This document shows positions 47,282-55,762 of a stretch of 64,000 nucleotides of DNA, piece by piece. Below the pieces are notes generated by a model that saw only the letters and a list, made by a program, of their open reading frames with translations, was not told the DNA's origin and made no database searches. A program made the position numbers and the translations under genes. The stretch lies in NCBI GenBank assembly GCA_947492905.1, contig CANLOL010000001.1:350578-414577 (forward strand), given 5' to 3'. Numbering within the stretch: the first letter of the stretch is position 1; every line of letters starts with the position of its first letter. This DNA comes from an uncultured Sphingorhabdus sp. (GTDB taxonomy: Bacteria > Pseudomonadota > Alphaproteobacteria > Sphingomonadales > Sphingomonadaceae).

Positions 47282-49243
47282 GTGTCTATAAATCCATATA
47301 ACATTACGGCTGCATTGGTTTCTATAACCAGTGTGGCCGTTCTTGTATTTATATCTCGATATTTGGACATATCTTTTCTCTACTATGTAGCAACTTTATC
47401 GCTCTCAACGGCATTAACCTTTGCCCTATTGCGCAAATCAAATAAGCTTAATTTTGGCTTATTTTGGGCAATCACTATTGCCATGCATGCTATGGCAATA
47501 TTTGGTGTTGCCCTATATGAGGATGATTATTTCCGATTTATCTTGGATGGCTGGCAAGTATTACAAGGCACGCCTTATGGCAAAGCGCCTGCTGAATTTT
47601 ATTCAGATCCAAATCTGCCGGGACATTTATGGCCCATATTAGACAATGTGAATAACCCCAATGTTCCGACAATTTACGGACCAACATTGCAATTTATATT
47701 TGCGGCTATTTACGCCATATTTAATATTGATCCAATCGGTTTGCGCATCGTCTTTGCGATTATCAACATAGCGTTGATTGCTATATTGACGCGCCGGTAT
47801 CCGCTGCATCAAGTCGCTCTTTATGCATGGTGCCCCTTAGTGGTGACTGAATTAATAATCCATATCCATCCTGATGGCATAATGGTTATGTTTTTGGCTG
47901 CTGGTTTATGGCTAGCCCGCAAACATCCTATATTGGCAGGTACATTATGGGGCGCAGCCGCAGGCGTCAAAATTATCGCATTGGCAGCTTGGCCATTGAT
48001 GCTGCGTTGGCCCAAAAAAGCGCTAATTTCGGCTATCGTAACATTATCAATCCTCTATGGTTATTTCGCTCTATTGGGGCCTAGCCTTGGATTCGACTCC
48101 ACCAGTACATTTGCCAATGAATGGCTCTTCAATCCAATGGGCTTTACGCTGCTTTCCATCGTAGCCCCCCAAAATATCGCACGTTTATTAGCCGCTATTA
48201 TCGGTATTATAATCATAATGTTCATTCATGCGCGGACGCGCGACAAGGATTTTCCTCCTTTGGCGGCTATTTTTGGGATTATTTTGTTTTTGGCGCCAGC
48301 GGTAAATAGCTGGTATATGATTTGGATATTGCCATTTGCTATTGGATCGCGCCAAATCTGGCCATTTGTTGCCGCCAGCTTCATTCCATTAAGCTATATA
48401 ACCGGTCTTACATTAGATACAGAAACGCTGCGCGAATTTGAGGTCCATATGGCTGCATGGAGCATCGAAGCTATCGCAATCTTGAGCGCATTACTCTATG
48501 ATCTCATTCAAACCAAACGCCATAAATTACAGGAAACTCTGCCAGCCACACCGATAGAGAATCCTAATATTGGTGTTGTAATTCCGGCGCTCAATGAGCA
48601 AGATTCGATTGGTGGGGTGGTATCCTCGCTCCGTGATTTAGATGCTTCTATCATTGTTGCTGATAATGGCTCCACCGATGAAACGGCTGATTATGCTATT
48701 GCCGCTGGCGCAAAAATTGTGACTGAGAAACAAAAAGGCTATGGCGCTGCTTGTTTAGCAGGGATTGCAGCCTTACCGGATCATGTGAATATCATTCTTT
48801 TCATTGATGCAGATGGATCCGATGTGCCCGATGAGGCCATGCATTTAATCCAGCCGATTATTGACGGCCATGCCGATATGGTTATTGGTTCACGCGCTTT
48901 AGGGAATATAGAAAATGGCGCAATGACACCGCCGCAACGTTTTGGCAATTGGCTCTCTACGCGATTGGTTAAATTGATATGGCAAAAGAATATCACCGAC
49001 CTTGGCCCATTTCGGGCGATACGGCGTGATGCACTGGAACAGCTGGCCATGGCAGATCGTGATTTTGGTTGGACGATTGAAATGCAAGTAAAGGCGATAC
49101 AGCATGAAATGCGCGTTTTGGAGCGCCCTGCCAATTATCGCAAGCGCATTGGTATATCGAAAATTTCAGGAACAATTAGCGGTGTATGGGGCGCTGGCAC
49201 CAAGATATTATATGTGATTGGGCGCGAAGCGTTTTTCCGTTAA
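47282..49243 (+). CDS. Fused GT-C membrane glycosyltransferase and GT2 glycosyltransferase
   Basis: A 653-residue fusion. Residues 1-410 have ten or more membrane segments and the acidic loop E-D-D-Y-F-R-F-I-L-D-G-W (near 80-91) typical of lipid-linked-sugar GT-C mannosyltransferases. Residues about 430-640 are a GT2 domain (V-V-I-P-A-L-N-E-Q-D-S, A-D-N-G-S-T-D, D-A-D-G-S-D) resembling polyprenyl-phosphate sugar synthases. One protein could thus make a polyprenyl-phosphate sugar and transfer it. The start is GTG at 47282. Follows the small cytochrome-like gene. Confidence 0.9.
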   Translation: MSINPYNITAALVSITSVAVLVFISRYLDISFLYYVATLSLSTALTFALLRKSNKLNFGLFWAITIAMHAMAIFGVALYEDDYFRFILDGWQVLQGTPYGKAPAEFYSDPNLPGHLWPILDNVNNPNVPTIYGPTLQFIFAAIYAIFNIDPIGLRIVFAIINIALIAILTRRYPLHQVALYAWCPLVVTELIIHIHPDGIMVMFLAAGLWLARKHPILAGTLWGAAAGVKIIALAAWPLMLRWPKKALISAIVTLSILYGYFALLGPSLGFDSTSTFANEWLFNPMGFTLLSIVAPQNIARLLAAIIGIIIIMFIHARTRDKDFPPLAAIFGIILFLAPAVNSWYMIWILPFAIGSRQIWPFVAASFIPLSYITGLTLDTETLREFEVHMAAWSIEAIAILSALLYDLIQTKRHKLQETLPATPIENPNIGVVIPALNEQDSIGGVVSSLRDLDASIIVADNGSTDETADYAIAAGAKIVTEKQKGYGAACLAGIAALPDHVNIILFIDADGSDVPDEAMHLIQPIIDGHADMVIGSRALGNIENGAMTPPQRFGNWLSTRLVKLIWQKNITDLGPFRAIRRDALEQLAMADRDFGWTIEMQVKAIQHEMRVLERPANYRKRIGISKISGTISGVWGAGTKILYVIGREAFFR

Positions 49244-49324
49244 TCCATACGCATAAGCCTTAAAAAAACTATGCTATAATAAAATATCCTTGCGCAAATA
49301 ATGGTCTAGAAACCAGCTCTGCAT

Positions 49325-49358
49325 AAGAAAACGGCCCAGCATGATAATGCCGAGCCGT
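49325..49358 (-). terminator. Rho-independent terminator after the DUF547 gene
   Basis: On the minus strand ACGGCTCGGCAT and ATGCTGGGCCGT form a 12-bp stem with two G-U pairs and a four-base loop (49331-49358), then TTTTCTTAT. It lies 27 bases after the stop of the DUF547 gene; it may also serve the convergent fusion gene. Confidence 0.8.
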
Positions 49359-49384
49359 TCAATATATTATAAATGTCTGAGTTA

Positions 49385-50326
49385 TTATGCCGATCTGCGG
49401 CGTTTCACCAAACGCCATCCGCCATATAATAGGCCCAATAATATCAAAATACCGATGCCAAATGGTATAGGATATGCGCTAGCAATCCAAAGCGGAGAAA
49501 TGCCGCCGCTTACTTCGCCTTCCGGAATTGTGACATCATTGAGACGCCAATCATATTCGCTAAATTCAATATCATATTCACCCGCAGCAAGCGCTTCGCT
49601 CTGATCTGCATCAAGGCCTAGACTATCGCCATAAAGCGCCAAAAATTCACCAAGATCAATTGCATCACGCCATCCTGCTTCAAAGTCACCGCCATACCAC
49701 TCAAAGATTTGAGAAACGGTAACGACTTCGCCATTGACAAAGTTGCGAGTGCGATCAGTTAGAAAATCTTGCGTTGCTTTTTCGAGCTGCGCGTCCACTT
49801 TCTCGCCCGTAAAGGCTTCGTTGATTAACGGCGGGCAGCCAATGCTGGCGCAATTAACGCCAAAGTGGATGCGCGGTTCGTTATAACGGCCACTGCCACG
49901 GATCATATCATGCTCAATATTGTCAAGCGATACATTTTGACCCAATAATGGCACAAATTCTTTTTTCCAAGGTGAACTTGTAACCGTACCCAATTCTTTG
50001 ATCGAATTAAGATCAGGATATTTAGTAAGGATTAATTCAACCGTAAATGCATTATAAGCATTCATAAGAAATGCTAATTGTTCATCAGAAGACCATGCAT
50101 CAAATGTTGCTTGGTCTACAGCTGATAATTGATCCAAATAGGCTTTGAGCTGCTCTTGCTTCGTTTGCACATTGGCATAATCAAAGCTTGTTGCTCCAGG
50201 GCCGATGATTTTAACATTTTCTTTGACAATATCATCCCATGCTTGGTGGTCAAAACTTTGGGCCATAGCGGGTGATGAAATACCTGCCATCAAAGCTATC
50301 ATAATTGGTGCTGTATATTTTAACAT
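49385..50326 (-). CDS. DUF547 secreted protein with C-terminal membrane anchor
   Basis: A 313-residue protein with an N-terminal signal peptide (about residues 1-22, ending A-M-A-Q-S), a DUF547 domain carrying N-A-Y-N-A-F-T-V, and the C-A-S-I-G-C-P-P motif near residues 161-168, and a C-terminal hydrophobic helix (about 282-304) followed by K-R-R-R. It is therefore exported and retained in the membrane. DUF547 genes are often found near TIGR04282/TIGR04283 loci. The terminal anchor plus basic tail looks like a sorting tail; no known sorting motif is seen. Confidence 0.9.
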   Translation of the reverse strand: MLKYTAPIMIALMAGISSPAMAQSFDHQAWDDIVKENVKIIGPGATSFDYANVQTKQEQLKAYLDQLSAVDQATFDAWSSDEQLAFLMNAYNAFTVELILTKYPDLNSIKELGTVTSSPWKKEFVPLLGQNVSLDNIEHDMIRGSGRYNEPRIHFGVNCASIGCPPLINEAFTGEKVDAQLEKATQDFLTDRTRNFVNGEVVTVSQIFEWYGGDFEAGWRDAIDLGEFLALYGDSLGLDADQSEALAAGEYDIEFSEYDWRLNDVTIPEGEVSGGISPLWIASAYPIPFGIGILILLGLLYGGWRLVKRRRSA

Positions 50327-50439
50327 GATTTATCCTCTATCAATGGCAGCAAAAAGCTGCTGTCTTGACCATAGGTTCGCATATATAATGGCCAAAGTTA
50401 CATAGGCGCATTAGTATATCATAAGATAAGGATTGCTGC

Positions 50440-51117
50440 ATGGAATATAATGCTAATTTTTCAGAACGGGTATTGGTGCGGTTCAATGGCGGTAATTGGC
50501 AAGCATCACCAATGGCCGGCGTTGATCGGCATATGTTGGATCGCATAGGCGATGAAGTTGCGCGCGCGACCACTATTGTACGCTATGCTAAAGGGAGCAA
50601 TTTTTCCGAACATACGCATGACGGCGGCGAAGAATTTATTGTGCTGGATGGTATATTCCAAGATGAGCATGGTGATTATCCAGCAGGTTCTTACATCCGA
50701 AACCCGCCTACTTCGCACCATATCCCAAGGTCTGATGAAGGGTGCACCATATTTGTTAAATTATGGCAATTTGATCCTGATGATCGCACGCAAGTGAAAA
50801 TCGACATGAGCAAAATGCAGAGCATCTCAGCGGCCAATCGCAAAGGCGTATCTATCATGCCCTTATTCCAAGATGCATGTGAAACCGTACAAATGGAAGT
50901 TTGGGATGCGGATAGCGAAATAACAATCGACCTGCCACATGGCGGTGAATTTCTTGTCCTCGACGGTAGCTTTACCGAGGGCAATGACATAATCACGCGC
51001 CATGATTGGTTGCGCATTCCTATGGGTGGTGCATTTCATGCGAAGGCTGGTCAGGATGGTGCAAAAGTCTGGATAAAAACAGGCCATCTACGCTATGTTA
51101 AAGCTATAGATATCTGA
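50440..51117 (+). CDS. ChrR-like double cupin protein
   Basis: A 225-residue cytoplasmic protein of two cupin units. The first has the metal motif E-H-T-H-D-G-G-E-E-F (H58, H60, E64) followed by V-L-D-G; the second has P-H-G-G-E-F-L-V-L-D-G with a poorer metal site. It lacks the N-terminal zinc domain of ChrR that binds a sigma factor, so it is not an anti-sigma factor but may sense redox or bind a small molecule. Divergent from the DUF547 gene by 113 bases. Confidence 0.87.
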   Translation: MEYNANFSERVLVRFNGGNWQASPMAGVDRHMLDRIGDEVARATTIVRYAKGSNFSEHTHDGGEEFIVLDGIFQDEHGDYPAGSYIRNPPTSHHIPRSDEGCTIFVKLWQFDPDDRTQVKIDMSKMQSISAANRKGVSIMPLFQDACETVQMEVWDADSEITIDLPHGGEFLVLDGSFTEGNDIITRHDWLRIPMGGAFHAKAGQDGAKVWIKTGHLRYVKAIDI

Positions 51118-51166
51118 TAAAATTACTTATTTTTGCTCATTCTAAGATTATGAAATAATCAATGAT

Positions 51167-51194
51167 TTGACACATGCACAAACCTTCATAATGA
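51167..51194 (+). promoter_or_regulatory. Putative promoter of the ivd operon
   Basis: TTGACA (51167-51172) and TAATGA (51189-51194) with 16 bases between, about 50 bases before ivd. The -35 is perfect, the -10 mediocre. Confidence 0.35.
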
Positions 51195-51243
51195 TGTATA
51201 GATATTTCATTACAATTTTGAGCAATAAAAATAGGACCTTTTT

Positions 51244-52401
51244 ATGATCGCTACTCCCAATTTCGATTTCCAGCTTGGCGAAATGGCCGACCAAATCCGC
51301 GATACGGTGCGCCGCTTTGCCGATGAGAAAATTGAGCCATTGGCTGCAAAAATCGACCGCGATGATTGGTTCGCGCGCGAGCTATGGCCGCAAATGGGCG
51401 AATTGGGATTGCATGGAATCACGGTCGAAGAAAAAGATGGCGGACTAGGCCTCGGCTATTTGGAACATGCTATTGCCGTCGAAGAAGTCAGCCGCGCCAG
51501 CGCTTCCATCGGCCTAAGCTATGGCGCGCACAGTAACCTTTGCGTCAATCAAATCCGCCGTTGGGCAACCCCAGAGCAAAAAGCAAAATATCTGCCCAAG
51601 CTGATTTCAGGCGAGCATGTCGGCAGCCTTGCCATGAGCGAAGTTAGCGCAGGATCAGATGTGGTTTCGATGAAATTAAAAGCCCAAGAAATATCTGGTG
51701 GATATGTTTTGAACGGCAGTAAATTTTGGATCACCAACGCACCCTATGCGGATACATTGGTTGTTTATGCCAAAACGGGCGAAGGCTCTGGCGGGATAAC
51801 CGCATTCCTTATCGAAAAAGATATGAAGGGTTTTTCCATCGGGCAAAAAATCGACAAAGTCGGTATGCGCGGATCACCCACGGCTGAATTGGTGTTTCAA
51901 GATTGTGAAGTTCCCGCCGAAAATATCATGGGGCCGCTTAACGGCGGGGTTGGCGTATTGATGAGCGGCCTAGATTATGAGCGCGCCGTGCTGGCCGCGA
52001 TACCGCTTGGCCTTATGCAGGCATGCCTTGATACGGTTATCCCTTATGTGCGAGAGCGCACCCAATTTGGCAAACCGATTGGCACATTCCAGCTGATGCA
52101 AGGCAAAATCGCCGACATGTATGTGCGCCTGAATAGCGCGCGCAGCTATGTCTATAATGTCAATCGATCATGCGATAATGAACAAACCACCCGCTTTGAT
52201 GCAGCCGGTGCTATCATGTACGCATCAGAGAGCAGCGTGCGCGTGGCCGAAGAGAGCATCCAAGCTTTAGGCGGCGCGGGATATACCACCGATTGGCCTG
52301 TGGAGCGCTATTGGCGAGACAGTAAACTCCTTGATATTGGCGCAGGAACAAATGAAATTCGCCGTATGCTGATTGGCCGCGAATTAATTGGGGGTCAATA
52401 A
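51244..52401 (+). CDS. ivd: Isovaleryl-CoA dehydrogenase
   Basis: A 385-residue FAD acyl-CoA dehydrogenase that oxidises isovaleryl-CoA to 3-methylcrotonyl-CoA in leucine breakdown. The catalytic Glu is E246 in D-Y-E-R-A-V, the position typical of isovaleryl-CoA rather than medium-chain enzymes; L-S-Y-G-A-H-S-N, M-S-E-V-S-A-G-S-D and G-A-G-T-N-E-I-R are present. First gene of the leucine operon, overlapping DUF1330 by one base. Confidence 0.96.
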   Translation: MIATPNFDFQLGEMADQIRDTVRRFADEKIEPLAAKIDRDDWFARELWPQMGELGLHGITVEEKDGGLGLGYLEHAIAVEEVSRASASIGLSYGAHSNLCVNQIRRWATPEQKAKYLPKLISGEHVGSLAMSEVSAGSDVVSMKLKAQEISGGYVLNGSKFWITNAPYADTLVVYAKTGEGSGGITAFLIEKDMKGFSIGQKIDKVGMRGSPTAELVFQDCEVPAENIMGPLNGGVGVLMSGLDYERAVLAAIPLGLMQACLDTVIPYVRERTQFGKPIGTFQLMQGKIADMYVRLNSARSYVYNVNRSCDNEQTTRFDAAGAIMYASESSVRVAEESIQALGGAGYTTDWPVERYWRDSKLLDIGAGTNEIRRMLIGRELIGGQ

Positions 52402-52694
52402 TGAGTGTATATATTATAGCGCGTTTCAAAATCCACGACCGCGCGGCCTATGATCGCTATGAAGAAGGCTTTGGCCCTATATTTGAGAAATATGACGGCA
52501 AAATGCTGAGCGTTGATGAAGACCCTAAAGTCTTACAAGGCGATTGGGATCATAGCCGCAGCGTGCTGATCGAATTTCCCGATAAAGCCGCCGCCTATGC
52601 ATGGATGACTTCGCCTGAATATCAAGAAATCGCCAAAGATCGCTTAGCAGGAAGCACGGGCGATTCCATCATGGTGGAGGGCTTTGAAGGATGA
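52401..52694 (+). CDS. DUF1330 domain protein
   Basis: A 97-residue dimeric alpha/beta-barrel protein of the DUF1330 family (Y-I-I-A-R-F-K-I-H-D near the start, L-I-E-F-P-D, W-M-T-S-P-E-Y-Q). Such small ferredoxin-like proteins occur with catabolic genes; their role is unknown. It overlaps ivd by one base and the next gene by four. Confidence 0.88.
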   Translation: MSVYIIARFKIHDRAAYDRYEEGFGPIFEKYDGKMLSVDEDPKVLQGDWDHSRSVLIEFPDKAAAYAWMTSPEYQEIAKDRLAGSTGDSIMVEGFEG

Positions 52695-53041
52695 CACTAT
52701 ATTATATCGCCGCAGGTTTAATCGTCTTTTTAGCTATTTTCCATTCATGGGGAGGAGAAGACAAATTGATCAAACCAACGCTAGCCGTTGATGATGAATT
52801 TATCAAACTTCCTATGACGCAGGCCATCACTCGTTTTGGTTGGCATTCAACCAGCCTCTTCATGCTGTTCACCGCTTTTTCGCTGATTCATCCCGATGTT
52901 CCGGAATTTATGAAACTCATGGTAGGCGCTGTATGGCTCTTATTGGGTATCACCAATCTTATCATGACCAAAGCAAAACATCCCGGAGGGCCTTTACTCT
53001 CCATCATCGGCGTACTGAGTATTTTAGGATATATTTTATGA
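52691..53041 (+). CDS. Small membrane protein, 116 residues
   Basis: A 116-residue protein with three to four membrane helices (start helix, [16 protein letters not shown] and the C-terminal L-S-I-I-G-V-L). Short hydrophilic parts include H-S-W-G-G-E-D. No family recognised. It overlaps the genes on both sides by four bases, so it belongs to the operon, possibly as a transport or anchor protein. Confidence 0.8.
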   Translation: MTLYYIAAGLIVFLAIFHSWGGEDKLIKPTLAVDDEFIKLPMTQAITRFGWHSTSLFMLFTAFSLIHPDVPEFMKLMVGAVWLLLGITNLIMTKAKHPGGPLLSIIGVLSILGYIL

Positions 53042-54639
53042 GCGCACCTATTTTACCGACCAATATTGATCTGCAATCCGATGGTGCAACGGCCAACGCC
53101 GCGCATAATAAATCCCTGCGCGATGAGCTCTGGGCCAAAGTCGCGCAAGCTGCCAAAGGCGGCCCAGAAAAATCGCGCGAACGCCATGTTGGGCGGGGCA
53201 AATTATTACCGCGAGAGCGTGTTGAGCGACTGCTTGACCCCGGATCACCCTTTCTTGAGGTTGGTCAACTTGCTGCCAATGGCCTCTATGGTGATGATAT
53301 AGCGGGCGCTGGCATTATTGCTGGTATTGGCCGCGTATCGGGCCGCCAAATCATGATCGTCTGTAATGATGCTACCGTTAAAGGCGGCACATATTACCCG
53401 ATGACAGTGAAAAAACATCTGCGCGCCCAAGAAATCGCCCTACAAAATCATCTGCCCTGCATTTATTTGGTCGATAGCGGCGGCGCCAACCTGCCGCACC
53501 AAGATGAGGTTTTTCCCGACCGCGATCATTTTGGGCGGATATTCTATAACCAAGCCAATATGAGCGCCCAAGGAATCGCGCAAATCGCATGCGTCATGGG
53601 CAGCTGTACCGCTGGCGGGGCTTATGTTCCCGCTATGTCGGATGAAACGGTTATTGTGCGTAATCAAGGCACGATCTTTCTCGCAGGGCCGCCCCTCGTA
53701 AAGGCTGCAACAGGCGAAGAAATTAGCGCCGAAGATTTGGGCGGCGGTGATATGCATGGCAAAAAATCTGGCGTGGTCGATCATGTGGCCGAGAATGACG
53801 AACATGCGCTGACCATTGTCCGCGATATTGTCTCGCATCTTGGACCAACCCATCATCCTGAAATCGACATAGGCGAACCAAAGCCGCCAAAATATGATGC
53901 CGATGAATTATATAATATCATCCCGCAAGATGTGCGCGCGCCTTATGATGTGCATGAAGTGATTGCGCGTATAGTCGATGGCAGCGAGTTTCATGAATTT
54001 AAGGCCAAATATGGCAGCACGCTTGTATGTGGTTTCGCGCATATTTGGGGTATGCCCGTCGCGATATTGGCCAATAATGGCGTGCTATTTTCTGAAAGCG
54101 CGCAAAAGGGCGCTCATTTCATTCAGCTAGCCTGTCAGCGCAAAATACCATTGCTATTTTTGCAAAATATATCGGGCTTCATGGTCGGCGGAAAATATGA
54201 ACAAGAGGGCATAGCCAAACATGGAGCTAAGCTAGTGACTGCCGTTGCCACCGCCAGCGTTCCCAAAATCACTGTGCTCATCGGCGGCAGCTTTGGCGCG
54301 GGTAATTATGGCATGTGCGGGCGTGCCTATGCGCCCAATTTCCTATTCAGTTGGCCCAATAGCCGCATTTCGGTGATGGGCGGCGAACAAGCTGCATCTG
54401 TGCTGGCCACGGTGCACCGCGATGCTAGCAGTTGGAGCGAGGAAGAGGCGGAGAATTTCAAAGCGCCGATCCGCCAAAAATATGAAGATGAGGGCAATCC
54501 TTATTATGCCACCGCGCGGCTCTGGGATGATGGGATAATTGATCCAGCGCAAACGCGCGATGTGCTGGGATTAGCCTTTGCCGCTGCCTTAAACGCTCCA
54601 ATGCAGGAGGCACCTAAGTTTGGCGTGTTTAGAATGTGA
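53038..54639 (+). CDS. mccB: Methylcrotonyl-CoA carboxylase beta (carboxyltransferase) subunit
   Basis: A 533-residue carboxyltransferase subunit. The correct start is ATG at 53038, which overlaps the previous stop (ATGA); a longer reading frame from 52840 is only an out-of-frame extension through the membrane gene. Acyl-CoA and carboxybiotin motifs are visible: [25 protein letters not shown] and G-G-S-F-G-A-G-N. It carries out carboxylation of 3-methylcrotonyl-CoA together with the biotin subunit McaA/MccA, three genes downstream. Confidence 0.96.
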   Translation: MSAPILPTNIDLQSDGATANAAHNKSLRDELWAKVAQAAKGGPEKSRERHVGRGKLLPRERVERLLDPGSPFLEVGQLAANGLYGDDIAGAGIIAGIGRVSGRQIMIVCNDATVKGGTYYPMTVKKHLRAQEIALQNHLPCIYLVDSGGANLPHQDEVFPDRDHFGRIFYNQANMSAQGIAQIACVMGSCTAGGAYVPAMSDETVIVRNQGTIFLAGPPLVKAATGEEISAEDLGGGDMHGKKSGVVDHVAENDEHALTIVRDIVSHLGPTHHPEIDIGEPKPPKYDADELYNIIPQDVRAPYDVHEVIARIVDGSEFHEFKAKYGSTLVCGFAHIWGMPVAILANNGVLFSESAQKGAHFIQLACQRKIPLLFLQNISGFMVGGKYEQEGIAKHGAKLVTAVATASVPKITVLIGGSFGAGNYGMCGRAYAPNFLFSWPNSRISVMGGEQAASVLATVHRDASSWSEEEAENFKAPIRQKYEDEGNPYYATARLWDDGIIDPAQTRDVLGLAFAAALNAPMQEAPKFGVFRM

Positions 54640-55148
54640 CTGCAGTCACTCAAAAAAGTGACGAGCCAAAAGGTATAGGTGGATGGTTAGCTTTCTTAAT
54701 AACCATCTTAATCATTATATCTCCAGTGCACTTGGCATGGTCAACTTACAGAGAAATGCCTGAATTAATTGAAGGTGATCCAGAATTGATCTCAGATCCA
54801 GAGTTAGCACTATATGTGAAAATATTTATATGGTTTGTGACATTCATTCTGTCATTAGTAAGCATTATCACAGGAATAATTTTATTGAAAATGCGCAAAC
54901 CAAAAGCTGTTAAAATTGCTATAGCATCACTTTGGTTAGTAGGGCCAATATTCGCATTGCCCATTTTGATATACGCTTATATGGAAAACCCTAATTCGAT
55001 TTACTCATCAGAATATTCTGAATATTCAAGAGGTATTCTGATAGCTATTCTATGGACTGCTTATTTAATGATGTCCAAACGTGTGAAAAATACATATGGA
55101 TTTAGAGTAAAAGTTCCAAAGAAACATAATAACGGTACACCAAAATGA
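54636..55148 (+). CDS. DUF2569-type membrane protein inserted in the operon
   Basis: A 170-residue protein with four membrane helices; the [11 protein letters not shown] start fits DUF2569. The start is GTG at 54636, overlapping the mccB stop, without a near ribosome site. Codon use is clearly unlike its neighbours (ATA, AGA, TTA codons, AT-rich), and the usual mccB-mccA spacing is broken by this gene and the next. I infer acquisition by transfer, but overlaps at both ends show it is now coupled. Confidence 0.8.
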   Translation: MTAVTQKSDEPKGIGGWLAFLITILIIISPVHLAWSTYREMPELIEGDPELISDPELALYVKIFIWFVTFILSLVSIITGIILLKMRKPKAVKIAIASLWLVGPIFALPILIYAYMENPNSIYSSEYSEYSRGILIAILWTAYLMMSKRVKNTYGFRVKVPKKHNNGTPK

Positions 55149-55762
55149 AGCCCCCCGCATCCGTTAAGGCATTGGAAGAATTTGGCAGAGTGCGTCTGTC
55201 CAAGACATTTTTCATGCGGGATTTTTTATTCTCTGACATTGCGGCCATATATGGATTATCCAATGTGCCGACAGATCCTGAATTGGCCATAAAAGCGGGC
55301 AGCAAATTATGTGAAACATTGCTCGAACCGCTGCAAGATCGCTTTGGCCGTATTGCAATACGATCATCCTATCGGTCACCAACCGTCAATCAATTTGGCA
55401 ATGAAAAAGGTTTAAATTGCGCATCTAACGCCGCCAATGCAGCCACGCATATTTGGGATGAGCGCGATAAAGATGGCCATATGGGAGCTTGTGCTTGCAT
55501 CGTCATCCCAGCATTTTGGGATATATTCCAATCAGAAGGCGATTGGCAAAAATTAGCATGGTGGATTCACGATCATCTCCCCTATTCAGAGATGTATTTT
55601 TTCCCAAAAACATTTGCGTTTAATTTAACATGGAATGAAAAACCAAAACGCAGAATCGATAGCTATGTGGCGCCCAGAGGGTGTTTAACCAAAAACGATA
55701 TGCCCAATAATGACGGTTCACATGAACCCGAATGGCGCGGAATAGAAAAGGCCTTTATATGA
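55145..55762 (+). CDS. Peptidase M15-like protein of unknown function
   Basis: A 205-residue protein. It contains R-S-S-Y-R-S-P-T-V-N near residue 75, the start of M15 (D-Ala-D-Ala carboxypeptidase/endolysin) domains, and a later W-x-I-H-D-H segment near residue 140 that could supply a His ligand, but the full H-x-x-x-x-x-x-D and H-x-H set is not clear, so activity is uncertain. No signal peptide. ATGA overlaps at both ends tie it to DUF2569 and mccA. Confidence 0.75.
   Translation: MKPPASVKALEEFGRVRLSKTFFMRDFLFSDIAAIYGLSNVPTDPELAIKAGSKLCETLLEPLQDRFGRIAIRSSYRSPTVNQFGNEKGLNCASNAANAATHIWDERDKDGHMGACACIVIPAFWDIFQSEGDWQKLAWWIHDHLPYSEMYFFPKTFAFNLTWNEKPKRRIDSYVAPRGCLTKNDMPNNDGSHEPEWRGIEKAFI

Noticed and set aside
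52840-53037. An N-terminal extension of mccB to 599 residues
   Set aside because: The extra part is an out-of-frame reading of the small membrane gene. The ATG at 53038 overlaps the preceding stop (ATGA) and gives the family-normal start.
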